Shown here: positions 54,944 to 63,191 of the stretch, piece after piece
Layout of the letters: the number at the start of each line of letters is the position of its first letter
Position numbering within the stretch: position 1 is the stretch's first letter
Source: an uncultured Coriobacteriaceae bacterium
Lineage (GTDB): Bacteria > Actinomycetota > Coriobacteriia > Coriobacteriales > Eggerthellaceae
Assembly: GCA_902768975.1 (NCBI GenBank)
Contig: CACXMZ010000005.1
Location: 186,001-250,000, forward strand
Length of the DNA stretch: 64,000 bases
Direction: 5' to 3'
Program-made: the position numbers and the translations under genes
The notes under the pieces: generated by a model
Databases searched by the model: none
The model's input: only the letters and a program-made list of their open reading frames with translations
Told to the model about the DNA's origin: nothing

Positions 54944-55240
54944 ATGGATATATCATTTGAACAAGAAGGAACTGAGCTTGTCGTAGCTTTAAAAGGCAAC
55001 CTGGACACCGTTGCGGCGCCCGAACTCGAAAGCGCCTTATTTAGCAAGCTCGATGGTGTTGAAAAGCTTGTGTTCGACCTGACCGAATTAGATTACATCG
55101 CTTCTTCGGGCCTGCGCGTCCTTTTAGCTTCTCAAAAACGCATGAACCGTCAAGGAGAAATGATTGTCCGCGGCGCAAATAGCGACATCATGGACATCTT
55201 CGAAATGACCGGTTTTGTTGAGTTTCTTACCATCGAATAA
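54944..55240 (+). CDS. STAS domain protein (anti-sigma-factor antagonist type)
   Basis: A 98-residue single STAS domain similar to SpoIIAA/RsbV. It has VVALKGNLDTVAAPELESAL and DLTELDYIASSGLRVLLASQK, with the phosphorylatable serine in the ASSGLRVLL motif. GAGAGA lies 6 bases before the ATG. It is read divergently from the GAF-ABC gene across a 98-bp gap and followed after 58 bases by an RsbW-like ATPase. No sigma factor or PP2C phosphatase is encoded nearby, so the controlled target is unknown. Confidence 0.9.
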   Translation: MDISFEQEGTELVVALKGNLDTVAAPELESALFSKLDGVEKLVFDLTELDYIASSGLRVLLASQKRMNRQGEMIVRGANSDIMDIFEMTGFVEFLTIE

Positions 55241-55298
55241 CTAGCCATGCGTTTCTTCGCTCACAAGACTTATTACCTACGGTAAAGCCATCTGCACT

Positions 55299-55706
55299 AT
55301 GGAAGTTGAAGCAAATATCGCAAACGTTGCAGTTCTCGACGAGCATGTTGCCCAGGCTCTTGAAGAGCATGGTGTTGACCATAAGTCCAAGCAGCAGATT
55401 AAGCTTGCCCTCGAAGAAATACTTGTCAATGTTGCGAGCTATGCCTACCCCGAAGAACAAGGCACTATGGCAGTTGACCTTAGCATTTCAGACAATGTGG
55501 TCACACTCAAAATCAGTGACAACGGACTTCCCTTCGACCCTTCCGATGCAAAAGAGCCCGACATTGGTCTTTCTGCTGAAGACCGCGACATAGGCGGACT
55601 TGGCGTGTTCCTGGTCCAAAAGCTTATGGACGACATGGTCTACGAACGCGTAGATGACAAGAACGTACTTACCATAACGAAGGCCTTTACTCCCGAGTCT
55701 GCTTAG
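55299..55706 (+). CDS. RsbW-like serine kinase / anti-sigma factor ATPase
   Basis: A 135-residue HATPase_c protein of the RsbW/SpoIIAB type. The N box is IKLALEEILVNVASYAYP, G1 is KISDNGLPFDPSDAK and G2 is DRDIGGLGVFLVQKLMD. Such proteins phosphorylate a STAS partner and bind either that partner or a target. The ribosome site before ATG 55299 is poor. Adjacent STAS and ATPase genes form a minimal partner-switch pair. Confidence 0.9.
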   Translation: MEVEANIANVAVLDEHVAQALEEHGVDHKSKQQIKLALEEILVNVASYAYPEEQGTMAVDLSISDNVVTLKISDNGLPFDPSDAKEPDIGLSAEDRDIGGLGVFLVQKLMDDMVYERVDDKNVLTITKAFTPESA

Positions 55707-55731
55707 CGCCATTTAATAAAGAACGCGTATG

Positions 55732-55759
55732 AAAAGAGCTGCATCACTGCAGCTCTTTT
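55732..55759. terminator. Bidirectional terminator between the partner-switch genes and pnp
   Basis: AAAAGAGCTGCA and TGCAGCTCTTTT form a perfect 12-bp stem with a TCAC loop, A-tract and T-tract on either side, between two converging transcripts. Confidence 0.88.
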
Positions 55760-55812
55760 GAATCAAGGTTTGTGCTTACGCTGTTTGCCTGGTAAGCATT
55801 TTGTTACGCGTA

Positions 55813-57987
55813 CTAGCGGTTGCGATTGCGCGGCTTGCGATGTTCGCGGTTTCCACCTTCGCGGTCGCCACCACGACGATCGCCGCCTTCGCTTGCAGGA
55901 GCGTCGGGCTTGTCGATGCGGTCAAGCGAAATCTTACCCGTGGCAGGGTCGACTTCGATAACTTCAACTTCAACCGTGTCGCCCATACCGAGGACGTCTT
56001 CCACGCGCGCTACGCGGCCATTGGCCATGCGAGAAATATGCAGGAGGCCGTCCTTGGAACCAGTAAGCTTAACAAAGGCGCCAAAGTCCTTAATGCCCAC
56101 AACTTCGCCCGTGAAGGTTTCGCCCACTTCGGGCTCCTTCACGATGTCGAGGATGGCAGCCTTAGCAGCTTCGCCTGCGGGGCCTTCAACCGCAGCAATA
56201 TGAACCGTACCGTCTTCTTCGATTTCAATGGTGGCACCCGTTTCTTCTTGCAGGGCACGAATAACCTTGCCGCCCGTACCAATGACGTCGCGGATCTTGT
56301 CCACAGGAATATGGATGGTTTCAATGCGCGGTGCATAGGGCGAAAGTTCTTCACGCGGTGCAGCAATTTCAGCAAGCATCGCATTCAAAATGAAGGCGCG
56401 GCCTTCCTTGGCCTGCTGCAGTGCCTTGCCCAAAATTTCAGTGGAAAGACCCTTGGCCTTATTGTCCATCTGCAGCGCGGTAATACCCTTGGACGTACCG
56501 CAGACCTTAAAGTCCATGTCGCCGAGGAAGTCTTCCAGGCCCTGGATGTCGGAAAGAATAACGACGTCGTCACCTTCCTTGATAAGGCCCATGGCAATAC
56601 CAGAAACCGGCGCACTAATAGGCACACCAGCATCCATGAGGGAAAGTGTTGAGCCGCAGGTGGAAGCCATGGAAGAGCTGCCGTTGGACTCAAGCACTTC
56701 GCTTACCACACGGATGGCATAGGGGAAGCTGTCTTCGTCGGGCAGCACCGGAAGTAAGGCGCGTTCTGCCAAGGCACCGTGGCCAATTTCGCGGCGCTTC
56801 GGTGCACCCATGCGGCCCACTTCACCCGTGCAATACGGCGGGAAGTTGTAGTGATGCATGTAGCGCTTGCCTTCTTCAGGTTCAATGGTGTCGAGGCGCT
56901 GGCCGTCGCGCAGCGTACCGAGCGTGCATACAGAAAGAGCCTGCGTCTGGCCGCGCTGGAAGAGGCCGGAACCATGTACGCGGGGCAAATAGCCCGGGCG
57001 AATATAGAGCGGGCGGATTTCGGTGGCACTACGGCCGTCCACGCGTTCGCCCGTACCAATAACCATGGCGCGCATGGCATGCTTTTCAAGCGCTTTGCAA
57101 GCAGCGGCGATGTCGGCACCCCATGCTTCACGCTCTTCTTCGCTGAAGTCGTTTTCCTTGATGGAAGCCTTCAGGGCTTCGACCTTGGTAACGCGGCTTG
57201 CCTTGTCGGCGTCGCGCAGAGCAGCAGCCATTTCAGCTTCATGGGCGTTCACGCGCTCAGCGATAACCGGATCTGCTTCGTGAATCTTGTACTCGAGCGG
57301 CACGATGTCGCACTTGTCTAAGAAGCGCTGCTGGGCTTTGCAGAATTCAGCAATGGCTTCCTGGCCAAATTCCATAGCCGCGAGCATGTCTTCTTCGGTA
57401 ATTTCATGGGCGCCCGCTTCAACCATGGAAATGAATTCAGCGGTACCGGCAATGGTTAGTTCAACGTCACTCGTTTCCTGTTCTTCGTAAGTGGGGTTAA
57501 CAATCCACTCACCCGTTTCGGTATTGCGCGCAATACGCACGCAGGCAGCGGGGCCTTCAAAGGGAGCGCCGCCAGCCATGAGTGCCGCAGAGGCACCGCC
57601 CACGCAAATGCAGTCGGGCGGGTTAACGCCGTCGCACACAAACGAGGTAGCCACCACATGGACTTCCTGCTTGAAGCCTTCGGGGAAGCCGGGGCGAATC
57701 GGACGGTCGATCATGCGAGCTGTGAGCGTGCCCTTTTCGCTCGGGCGGCTTTCACGCTTCAGATAGCCACCAGGGATGCGGCCCACGGCATACATTTTTT
57801 CAATAAAGTCTACGGTCAGCGGGAAGAAGTCATAGTCCTTTTCTTCCTGGGAAACAACCGCAGTAACCAGGCAGGTGGTTTCGCCCTGGGTTACTAAAAC
57901 GGAACCCGTGGTTTGCTTGGCCAACTCGCCTGTTTCAAATCGATAGGTCTTGCCATACAGTTCAAATTCTTCAACTACTTTGTTCAT
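55813..57987 (-). CDS. pnp: Polyribonucleotide nucleotidyltransferase (PNPase)
   Basis: A 724-residue phosphorolytic 3'-exoribonuclease. Two RNase PH cores are separated by a helical linker: PRESRPSEKGTLTARMIDRP-like segments (SRPSEKGTLTARMIDRPIRP) in the first, and VLPDEDSFPYAIRVVSEVLE with SSMASTCGSTLSLMDAG in the second. A KH domain (IGTGGKVIRALQEETGA) and an S1 domain (GEVVGIKDFGAFVKL) follow. The C-terminus is Arg/Gly/Asp-rich and probably disordered. ATG 57987 matches the usual family start (NKVVEEFELYGK), though an ATG at 58035 is open in frame and neither has a strong ribosome site. rpsO precedes it, as in most bacteria. Confidence 0.94.
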   Translation of the reverse strand: MNKVVEEFELYGKTYRFETGELAKQTTGSVLVTQGETTCLVTAVVSQEEKDYDFFPLTVDFIEKMYAVGRIPGGYLKRESRPSEKGTLTARMIDRPIRPGFPEGFKQEVHVVATSFVCDGVNPPDCICVGGASAALMAGGAPFEGPAACVRIARNTETGEWIVNPTYEEQETSDVELTIAGTAEFISMVEAGAHEITEEDMLAAMEFGQEAIAEFCKAQQRFLDKCDIVPLEYKIHEADPVIAERVNAHEAEMAAALRDADKASRVTKVEALKASIKENDFSEEEREAWGADIAAACKALEKHAMRAMVIGTGERVDGRSATEIRPLYIRPGYLPRVHGSGLFQRGQTQALSVCTLGTLRDGQRLDTIEPEEGKRYMHHYNFPPYCTGEVGRMGAPKRREIGHGALAERALLPVLPDEDSFPYAIRVVSEVLESNGSSSMASTCGSTLSLMDAGVPISAPVSGIAMGLIKEGDDVVILSDIQGLEDFLGDMDFKVCGTSKGITALQMDNKAKGLSTEILGKALQQAKEGRAFILNAMLAEIAAPREELSPYAPRIETIHIPVDKIRDVIGTGGKVIRALQEETGATIEIEEDGTVHIAAVEGPAGEAAKAAILDIVKEPEVGETFTGEVVGIKDFGAFVKLTGSKDGLLHISRMANGRVARVEDVLGMGDTVEVEVIEVDPATGKISLDRIDKPDAPASEGGDRRGGDREGGNREHRKPRNRNR

Positions 57988-58049
57988 GCTACTTGTTTCA
58001 ACTTTCTCTTCTTTCCCATACGCCCCATTGCGCATGGACCCACAAAAGA

Positions 58050-58076
58050 CAAGCCCGCCGAATAGAGGCAGGCTTG
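58050..58076 (-). terminator. Hairpin between rpsO and pnp
   Basis: CAAGCCCGCC pairs with GGCAGGCTTG with one mismatch; on the minus strand the right arm is followed by GTCTTTTG. It may terminate or attenuate the rpsO transcript before pnp. Confidence 0.6.
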
Positions 58077-58083
58077 CAATTCA

Positions 58084-58371
58084 CTAGATGTTGTCGCGGA
58101 TACCGAGCTTGGCGATAAGATCGCGGTATTCCTGAATGTCGCGATTCTTGATGTACTTCAAAAGACCGCGGCGCTTACCAATGAGCATCATCAGACCGCG
58201 ACGAGAATGATTGTCCTTCTTGTGCGTCTTCAGATGTTCGGTAAGGTTTGAAATGCGCTCGGACAGGATAGCAACCTGTACTTCAGCAGAGCCGGAGTCG
58301 CCTTCACCCTTACCAAATTCCTTGATAATTTCTGCAGTGCGTTCTTTGGAAATGCTAAGCTTGTCAGCCAT
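58084..58371 (-). CDS. rpsO: 30S ribosomal protein S15
   Basis: A 95-residue ribosomal protein that binds 16S rRNA helices 20-22. It shows [39 protein letters not shown] and [11 protein letters not shown], all diagnostic. AGGTGGG precedes ATG 58371. It is transcribed from about 170 bases upstream through a highly structured leader. Confidence 0.96.
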   Translation of the reverse strand: MADKLSISKERTAEIIKEFGKGEGDSGSAEVQVAILSERISNLTEHLKTHKKDNHSRRGLMMLIGKRRGLLKYIKNRDIQEYRDLIAKLGIRDNI

Positions 58372-58546
58372 GATTCCCACCTTTCTATTCTGGCCAGCCT
58401 GCCTAGCAGGTGGCACTTTTCCTTGCCAACCCGCACTTTGCGGGCGGCACTTGTACGGTCCACTTTTAGCTGGGAATGCATGCCAGGTGGCGCGTGCAAT
58501 CTAAGCTAAAAGCAATGCTGCGTTGTAAGCAGCGCGTGCCATTATA
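58372..58546 (-). promoter_or_regulatory. Structured rpsO leader and promoter
   Basis: TATAAT on the minus strand (58541-58546) gives a leader of about 165 bases before rpsO. The leader can fold into several hairpins: GCTGC/GCAGC, TTTTAGCT/AGCTAAAA, CCCGC/GCGGG, and GCCACCTGC with GCAGG-TGGC just before the ribosome site. S15 represses its own translation through leader RNA in many bacteria; this leader is a plausible case, but I cannot match it to a known class. Confidence 0.5.
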
Positions 58547-58610
58547 CGCATGCGGCGCGACCTGCGCAAACAAATGTGCAGGCTGTGTGGTGGAAAAGAA
58601 CACGCAGTCG

Positions 58611-58616
58611 TATAAT
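58611..58616 (+). promoter_or_regulatory. -10 box for the SGNH hydrolase gene
   Basis: TATAAT lies 30 bases before the ATG at 58647. The hexamer 17 bases upstream is only weakly -35-like. Confidence 0.4.
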
Positions 58617-58646
58617 ATCTGCTACGAACTAAAGAATGGACCATAA

Positions 58647-59489
58647 ATGAACCAGAAACCACAACACGCTTCCCGTTCCCCTAAAGGAATCGACCCAGCT
58701 GCACTCTTAGTGGCACTCATTCTCCTCTGCGGAGTCGGAGGTATTGCCGTAGGCTCTTACGTAAAGTCTCATGCCGCTTCCCCAGGGGCCGAAACTTCCG
58801 CCCTCTTAAGTACTTCATCAAGTGTTTCGGGCCAGGGCACTGGGGAAAACACCAATACGGCCACAAGCGAATCTGTTTCAAGTACCGACACATGCACCGC
58901 TGGTAGTTCGAGCGCAGCTGAACCTGCCGAAGAGCTTCCCCCCTTCGACGCAAAGGCATACTTCGCCGAAAAGCACACGGGCGAAAATGGTCAAGACATC
59001 CACGAGCCTCTGCTTATTGGCGACAGCGTTGCCGCAGGTGCTACCGATGCCTTTTACGAATTCTTCCCCTATGGCCTAGTAGACGCCGTGGTGTCTCGCA
59101 ATATCTGGGAAAGCCCCTACCCGACCTATCGCGATGAAGGGACGGCCGGCAAGGTTATTATCTTTTGTCTGGGCACCAACAATGCGGTTGTGGACTGGCA
59201 GATCGACGACGAACTTCTGAATTCGGTTGAAGACGACAAAGTGGTTTTCTTTGTAAATACGCGCTGCACGGAAGAATGGGTCGACTCAACGAACCACGAA
59301 CTGGCTGCCGCGGTTGAGCGCCACCCCAACTTGGTTGGCGTCATCGACTGGTATGGCTATTCAGAAGGCCACGACGAATGGTTCGCCGGCGACGGCACTC
59401 ATCTCACTGAAGAAGGCGCCCGCATTTACATGGGCTATATCTACGACAACGTTACCGCCTACTTAGACAAGCATCCTTTGTCGCAGTGA
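58647..59489 (+). CDS. Membrane-anchored SGNH/GDSL-type hydrolase
   Basis: A 280-residue extracytoplasmic protein. An N-terminal hydrophobic segment (about 18-38, LLVALILLCGVGGIAVGSYV) acts as signal anchor. A Ser/Thr-rich linker leads to the SGNH domain from about residue 122: LLIGDSVAAGATDAF (nucleophile Ser), FCLGTNNAVVDW (block III Gly/Asn) and GDGTHLTEEGARIY (catalytic Asp-His). This layout resembles the acetyl-transferring C-terminal domain of OatA-type O-acetyltransferases without the membrane acyltransferase part. Esterase or O-acyltransferase are both possible. It is the only plus-strand gene between 55.7 kb and the window end. Confidence 0.83.
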   Translation: MNQKPQHASRSPKGIDPAALLVALILLCGVGGIAVGSYVKSHAASPGAETSALLSTSSSVSGQGTGENTNTATSESVSSTDTCTAGSSSAAEPAEELPPFDAKAYFAEKHTGENGQDIHEPLLIGDSVAAGATDAFYEFFPYGLVDAVVSRNIWESPYPTYRDEGTAGKVIIFCLGTNNAVVDWQIDDELLNSVEDDKVVFFVNTRCTEEWVDSTNHELAAAVERHPNLVGVIDWYGYSEGHDEWFAGDGTHLTEEGARIYMGYIYDNVTAYLDKHPLSQ

Positions 59490-59556
59490 ACGTGCCGTAT
59501 ATGAATTGTGCTCGGAGCATGGGCGTGCTTGCTCGCCATGACTCAGCCCGCATGGC

Positions 59557-60378
59557 CTAGAACAGGCCACAGGTTAAGAGCTGGTTTAAGGCTTTCGAAT
59601 TAATGTTTTGGGTTTCGCGCAGCCAACGATGGGCAAAATGAAGCACGGCAAAAGACGCTTCAACGGGTACCTGCATTTCTACGATTTCGTCGAAGGTGGC
59701 CCCAAGAAATACCTGGGCCCAACGCAGGGTTTCCGCTTCAATTTGTACGCGGTCGAAGCTGTTGCCGCATGCTTCGCACACATAGCCTCCATCGCTAAAG
59801 GAAAATCCAACGAACTGCTCGGATCCTGTTTCGTTTCCATGCTGCTGGGCACCATTCGCTCCATTATTCTTGGCCACATGGGCCAGTTCAAGGCCGCAAG
59901 AAATGCAATGGTCCAAGACAGGGCGTATACCCAAAAGGGCAAACAGTTTGATGAGGAAGGCAGCCGTAATGGCAGGCATCTGCTCTTCGGCGATGCCGTC
60001 GAAATGCGCAAGCGCAGCAGACGACATAGCAGAAAGGTGTTCAACCGGAAGGTCAGGCAAGGCCACCTGTGCCAAACAATCAAGGATGGGCGACGCCGCA
60101 TAGCTTGCCGCCACATTGGTGCGCACAGCGTCGTGGCTTTCCAGGAGGCGGGGCTCGCGAGCAATGTCTAGGTTGCTCCCCCGCACAAGCATGACTTCGC
60201 TTTCGCAAAACAGGTCGAGGCGCGTGGCAAAACTGCTCGTGGGTTTGCGGGCACCCTTCGCAACGGCCTTCACGAGCGACCCGTCGCCTGCAAGCATGGT
60301 AAGAATAAGGTCGGCTTCGCCCAGCTTGGTTTTCTTGAGCACAAGTACGCTCGCGTGGTAGTTGCGCCCCGCGCTCAT
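59557..60378 (-). CDS. recO: DNA repair protein RecO
   Basis: A 273-residue recombination mediator that helps RecA load on SSB-coated DNA. The N-terminal OB fold shows SVLVLKKTKLGEADLILTML and VAKGARKPTSSFATRL. A helical domain with the zinc knuckle C-I-S-C-G and C-E-A-C-G follows. It begins 3 bases after era, its common partner (era-recO). Confidence 0.92.
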   Translation of the reverse strand: MSAGRNYHASVLVLKKTKLGEADLILTMLAGDGSLVKAVAKGARKPTSSFATRLDLFCESEVMLVRGSNLDIAREPRLLESHDAVRTNVAASYAASPILDCLAQVALPDLPVEHLSAMSSAALAHFDGIAEEQMPAITAAFLIKLFALLGIRPVLDHCISCGLELAHVAKNNGANGAQQHGNETGSEQFVGFSFSDGGYVCEACGNSFDRVQIEAETLRWAQVFLGATFDEIVEMQVPVEASFAVLHFAHRWLRETQNINSKALNQLLTCGLF

Positions 60379-60381
60379 GCC

Positions 60382-61299
60382 CTAGATGCCTTCCCCGTAA
60401 CCGAAACGGCGAATTTGGTTCAGGTCGCGGCGCCAGTTTTTGCGCACCTTAACGTGCAAGTCCAAGAACACACGGCTGCCGAGCAGCTGCTCCAAGTCCT
60501 GGCGGGCTTCAGTGCCCACCCGCTTAAGAGCCGCCCCGCCCTTGCCTATAATCATGCCCTTTTGGCTTTCGCGCTCAACGTAGATCATGGCGTAGATGCG
60601 TTCAAGGTTTTTCTTCTGGTCGTATTCCATGTCGTCGACCACCACGCCAATGGCATGGGGAATTTCGTCATGGAAGGAACGGAGTATTTTTTCGCGAATA
60701 AATTCAGCCACCACTACTTCAATGGGTTGGTCGGTTTCCATGTCGGCCGGGAACCATTGGGGGCCTTCGGGCAACATGCCTGCACACACGGTCACGAAGG
60801 CATCGACCCCTTCGCCCTGCGTAGAAGACACCACACAAACGGCATCCCACTGCGCGCGTTCTTGGGCAGCTTCAATCTGCGCCTGAATGGCATCCTTGCC
60901 CACCAAGTCAGCCTTATTTACCACCAGAATCTTTTTCGCCTTGCATGCCTTAACGTGCTGAAGCACCCATTCGTCGCCCGTACCCAATGGGGCCGAAGCG
61001 TCGAGCAAAAAGGCAACGGCATCTATGCCGTCGAGGGCTTGAAGAGCACTCGCATTGAGTTCTTCGCCCAGGACGTCGTGGGGCTTGTGTAGGCCCGGTG
61101 TGTCCACCAATACAAGCTGGAAAGTTTCACGCGTGAGCACCGCACGAAAGCGATGTCGCGTGGTTTGCGCCGTTGAAGACGTAATAGCAATCTTTTTGCC
61201 CATGATGGCGTTAAGCAGCGTGGACTTGCCCGCATTGGGGCGCCCTACCAGGGCCACGAAACCTGAACGGAAAGGCTTATGAGGTGAACATTCGGACAA
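60382..61299 (-). CDS. era: GTPase Era
   Basis: A 305-residue ribosome assembly GTPase that binds the 3' end of 16S rRNA. The G1 motif is GRPNAGKSTLLNAI, with the Era-specific ITSSTAQTTRHR switch I, DTPGLHKPHD (G3) and VVNKADLV (G4). A C-terminal KH domain contains GMIIGKGGAALKRVGTEARQDLE. It belongs to the phoH-ybeY-dgkA-era-recO cluster, a classic Gram-positive arrangement. Confidence 0.96.
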   Translation of the reverse strand: MSECSPHKPFRSGFVALVGRPNAGKSTLLNAIMGKKIAITSSTAQTTRHRFRAVLTRETFQLVLVDTPGLHKPHDVLGEELNASALQALDGIDAVAFLLDASAPLGTGDEWVLQHVKACKAKKILVVNKADLVGKDAIQAQIEAAQERAQWDAVCVVSSTQGEGVDAFVTVCAGMLPEGPQWFPADMETDQPIEVVVAEFIREKILRSFHDEIPHAIGVVVDDMEYDQKKNLERIYAMIYVERESQKGMIIGKGGAALKRVGTEARQDLEQLLGSRVFLDLHVKVRKNWRRDLNQIRRFGYGEGI

Positions 61300-61312
61300 G
61301 GTAACCAGCCTC

Positions 61313-61675
61313 TTAGAACAACTTCGGAACGAATATGGTTAAGCCCGCAACAAGCGATGCAATCGAAAGCACGAGCACGGCACCCGCAGCAACGTCCTTG
61401 GCGCGCTTAGCCTGGGGCTTAAAGGTTTTTACCGACAAATCAACCATGTCTTCGACGGCAGTATTAATGCACTCCCCGCCCAGTACCGCACCGATGCAAA
61501 AGACCACAACGAGCCACTCAAAGGCAGAGATATGCAGTGCAATGCCCAGCACAATGGCCACTATGGCAACGGCAGACTGAATACGAAAGTTGCGCCCCTT
61601 CGCTGCCGCCTTAATGCCATCAAAGGCGTGCTGAAATGATTCTGCGAGAGGGGTTGTTTCGCCGCTTGGCTTCAT
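61313..61675 (-). CDS. dgkA: Diacylglycerol/undecaprenol kinase family protein
   Basis: A 120-residue membrane kinase. A short soluble start (SFQHAFDGIKAAAKGRNFRIQ) is followed by three hydrophobic spans. The catalytic loop region is VLGGECINTAVEDMVDL, with the conserved Glu and Asn-Thr-Ala-x-Glu. In Gram-positives this family phosphorylates undecaprenol for wall synthesis. ATG 61675 has GGAGG upstream and lies 1 base from the ybeY stop; the longer open frame overlaps ybeY and is not credible. Confidence 0.92.
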   Translation of the reverse strand: MKPSGETTPLAESFQHAFDGIKAAAKGRNFRIQSAVAIVAIVLGIALHISAFEWLVVVFCIGAVLGGECINTAVEDMVDLSVKTFKPQAKRAKDVAAGAVLVLSIASLVAGLTIFVPKLF

Positions 61676-61676
61676 A

Positions 61677-62135
61677 CTAGAGCGCCCTCCAGGCCTGTAA
61701 GATTTCCTGCTCGCGTGCTTCCATGGCTTCTGCTTCTGCGTCTTCCATGTGGTCCATGCCACAGAGATGCAAAATACCATGGACCAGTAGCAGCTCAAAC
61801 TCTTCAACGATGCTGGTGCCATAGTCGTCGGACTGAGCAGCCGCCACGTCGGGGGCAATAACAATGTCTCCCAATTCATAGGGAGCGTCTTCGCCAGCCG
61901 CCTGGGAAACTTCGTCGTCTATATTGTCGCATTCAAAAGAAAGGACGTCGGTCGGACCTTCCATGCCGCGGTATTCCTTATTCAGTCGCGCCATTTCGTC
62001 GTTGCTCACAAAGGTCACTGAAAGCTCCGCGTGGGCGGGCAGCTCCATCTGCTCCATGGCAAAAATACACAGGCCTTCAACGTTAACTTCTTCAACGAGG
62101 TCATTGCCATGTTCAACGGTTACTAATACGTCCAT
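61677..62135 (-). CDS. ybeY: Endoribonuclease YbeY
   Basis: A 152-residue zinc endoribonuclease for 16S rRNA 3'-end maturation and quality control. The metal motif is VHGILHLCGMDHMED; TDVLSFECDN and ELGDIVIAPDVA are further signatures. The start ATG 62135 has AAGGAGA 4-5 bases upstream; a GTG at 62153 would add six residues. It follows phoH across 54 bases. Confidence 0.95.
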   Translation of the reverse strand: MDVLVTVEHGNDLVEEVNVEGLCIFAMEQMELPAHAELSVTFVSNDEMARLNKEYRGMEGPTDVLSFECDNIDDEVSQAAGEDAPYELGDIVIAPDVAAAQSDDYGTSIVEEFELLLVHGILHLCGMDHMEDAEAEAMEAREQEILQAWRAL

Positions 62136-62189
62136 GTGCTCTCCTTGCACCACGTTATTGGGGCCAAAACTCGCGAAGGTTTTGGCTGG

Positions 62190-63191
62190 TTAAATAACAA
62201 TCCCGTCGGCGGGGTCTTTGCTTTCGCGCGTCGCCACGTCCGCCGCAAAAGCGTTGTCGTAGGCACTTACAATAGCTTGCACGAGTGAATGGCGCACGAC
62301 GTCCTTGCCCGTAAAGTCGCAAAAGGCAATGCCGTCGATACCGTCGAGTACGCTGCGTACCTGCTTCAAGCCGGAAACCCCTTTGGGAATGTCGATCTGA
62401 GTCGTGTCGCCCGTAATAACCATCTTCGAGCCAAAGCCAAGGCGCGTCAGAAACATCTTCATCTGTTCGGGCGTGGTGTTTTGAGCTTCGTCCAAAATAA
62501 TGAAGCTGTCGTTTAAAGTGCGGCCACGCATGAAGGCAAGCGGAGCAATTTCAATAACGCCGTCGTCCAGGTAGCGGTTCGCGCGTTCCATGTCGCACAT
62601 GTCAAAGAGGGCGTCGTAGAGCGGGCGAATGTAAGGATCCACCTTTTCGTTTAAGGTACCTGGCAAAAACCCCAGGCTTTCCCCTGCTTCAACAATAGGT
62701 CGCGTTAGGATAATACGGCCCACTTCCTTGCGTTTAAGCGCCGCCACTGCCATGGCCATGGCAAGGTAGGTCTTGCCCGTACCAGCAGGACCCACACCAA
62801 AGGTAATCGTATTTTTGCGGATGGCATCGACGTAGGTTTTCTGGCCCGCTGTTTTGGGGCGCAGGGCACGCCCGCGGTAGGTCAGCAGGATGTCGTCACG
62901 CAGGGCGGAAGGCGCATAGTCGCCGCTGCGCAAAAGGTCAATGGAATTGCGCACGTAAGCCTGGTCGGGCACGCCACCGGCTTCAATATATTTAATAAGC
63001 TCGTTAAAAAGCGTGGTCAGCACTTGCACTTCGTCGTGGGAGCCACTCAAGGTTACGGCATTGCTGCGCACGGTTACGCGGGCGTCGAAGGCGTCTTCAA
63101 TAAGGTGCAGCAATTCGTCGCCACTACCCACCACGAGGGCCATGTCGATTGAATCTGGTACGTTAAAAGTAATGTTGGTGTCGCTTGTCAT
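62190..63191 (-). CDS. phoH: PhoH family ATPase
   Basis: A 333-residue P-loop ATPase of the PhoH/YbeZ family, which works with YbeY in rRNA processing. A KH-like N-terminal part is followed by GVGPAGTGKTYLAMAMAV (Walker A), IILTRPIVEAGESLGFLPG and IILDEAQNTTPEQMKMFLTR (Walker B). Its ATG overlaps the mtaB stop as ATGA. Synteny with ybeY is the standard one. Confidence 0.93.
   Translation of the reverse strand: MTSDTNITFNVPDSIDMALVVGSGDELLHLIEDAFDARVTVRSNAVTLSGSHDEVQVLTTLFNELIKYIEAGGVPDQAYVRNSIDLLRSGDYAPSALRDDILLTYRGRALRPKTAGQKTYVDAIRKNTITFGVGPAGTGKTYLAMAMAVAALKRKEVGRIILTRPIVEAGESLGFLPGTLNEKVDPYIRPLYDALFDMCDMERANRYLDDGVIEIAPLAFMRGRTLNDSFIILDEAQNTTPEQMKMFLTRLGFGSKMVITGDTTQIDIPKGVSGLKQVRSVLDGIDGIAFCDFTGKDVVRHSLVQAIVSAYDNAFAADVATRESKDPADGIVI

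Noticed and set aside
54944-55706. Complete sigma-B-type stress operon
   Set aside because: STAS and RsbW-like genes are present, but there is no sigma factor, PP2C phosphatase or stressosome gene next to them.
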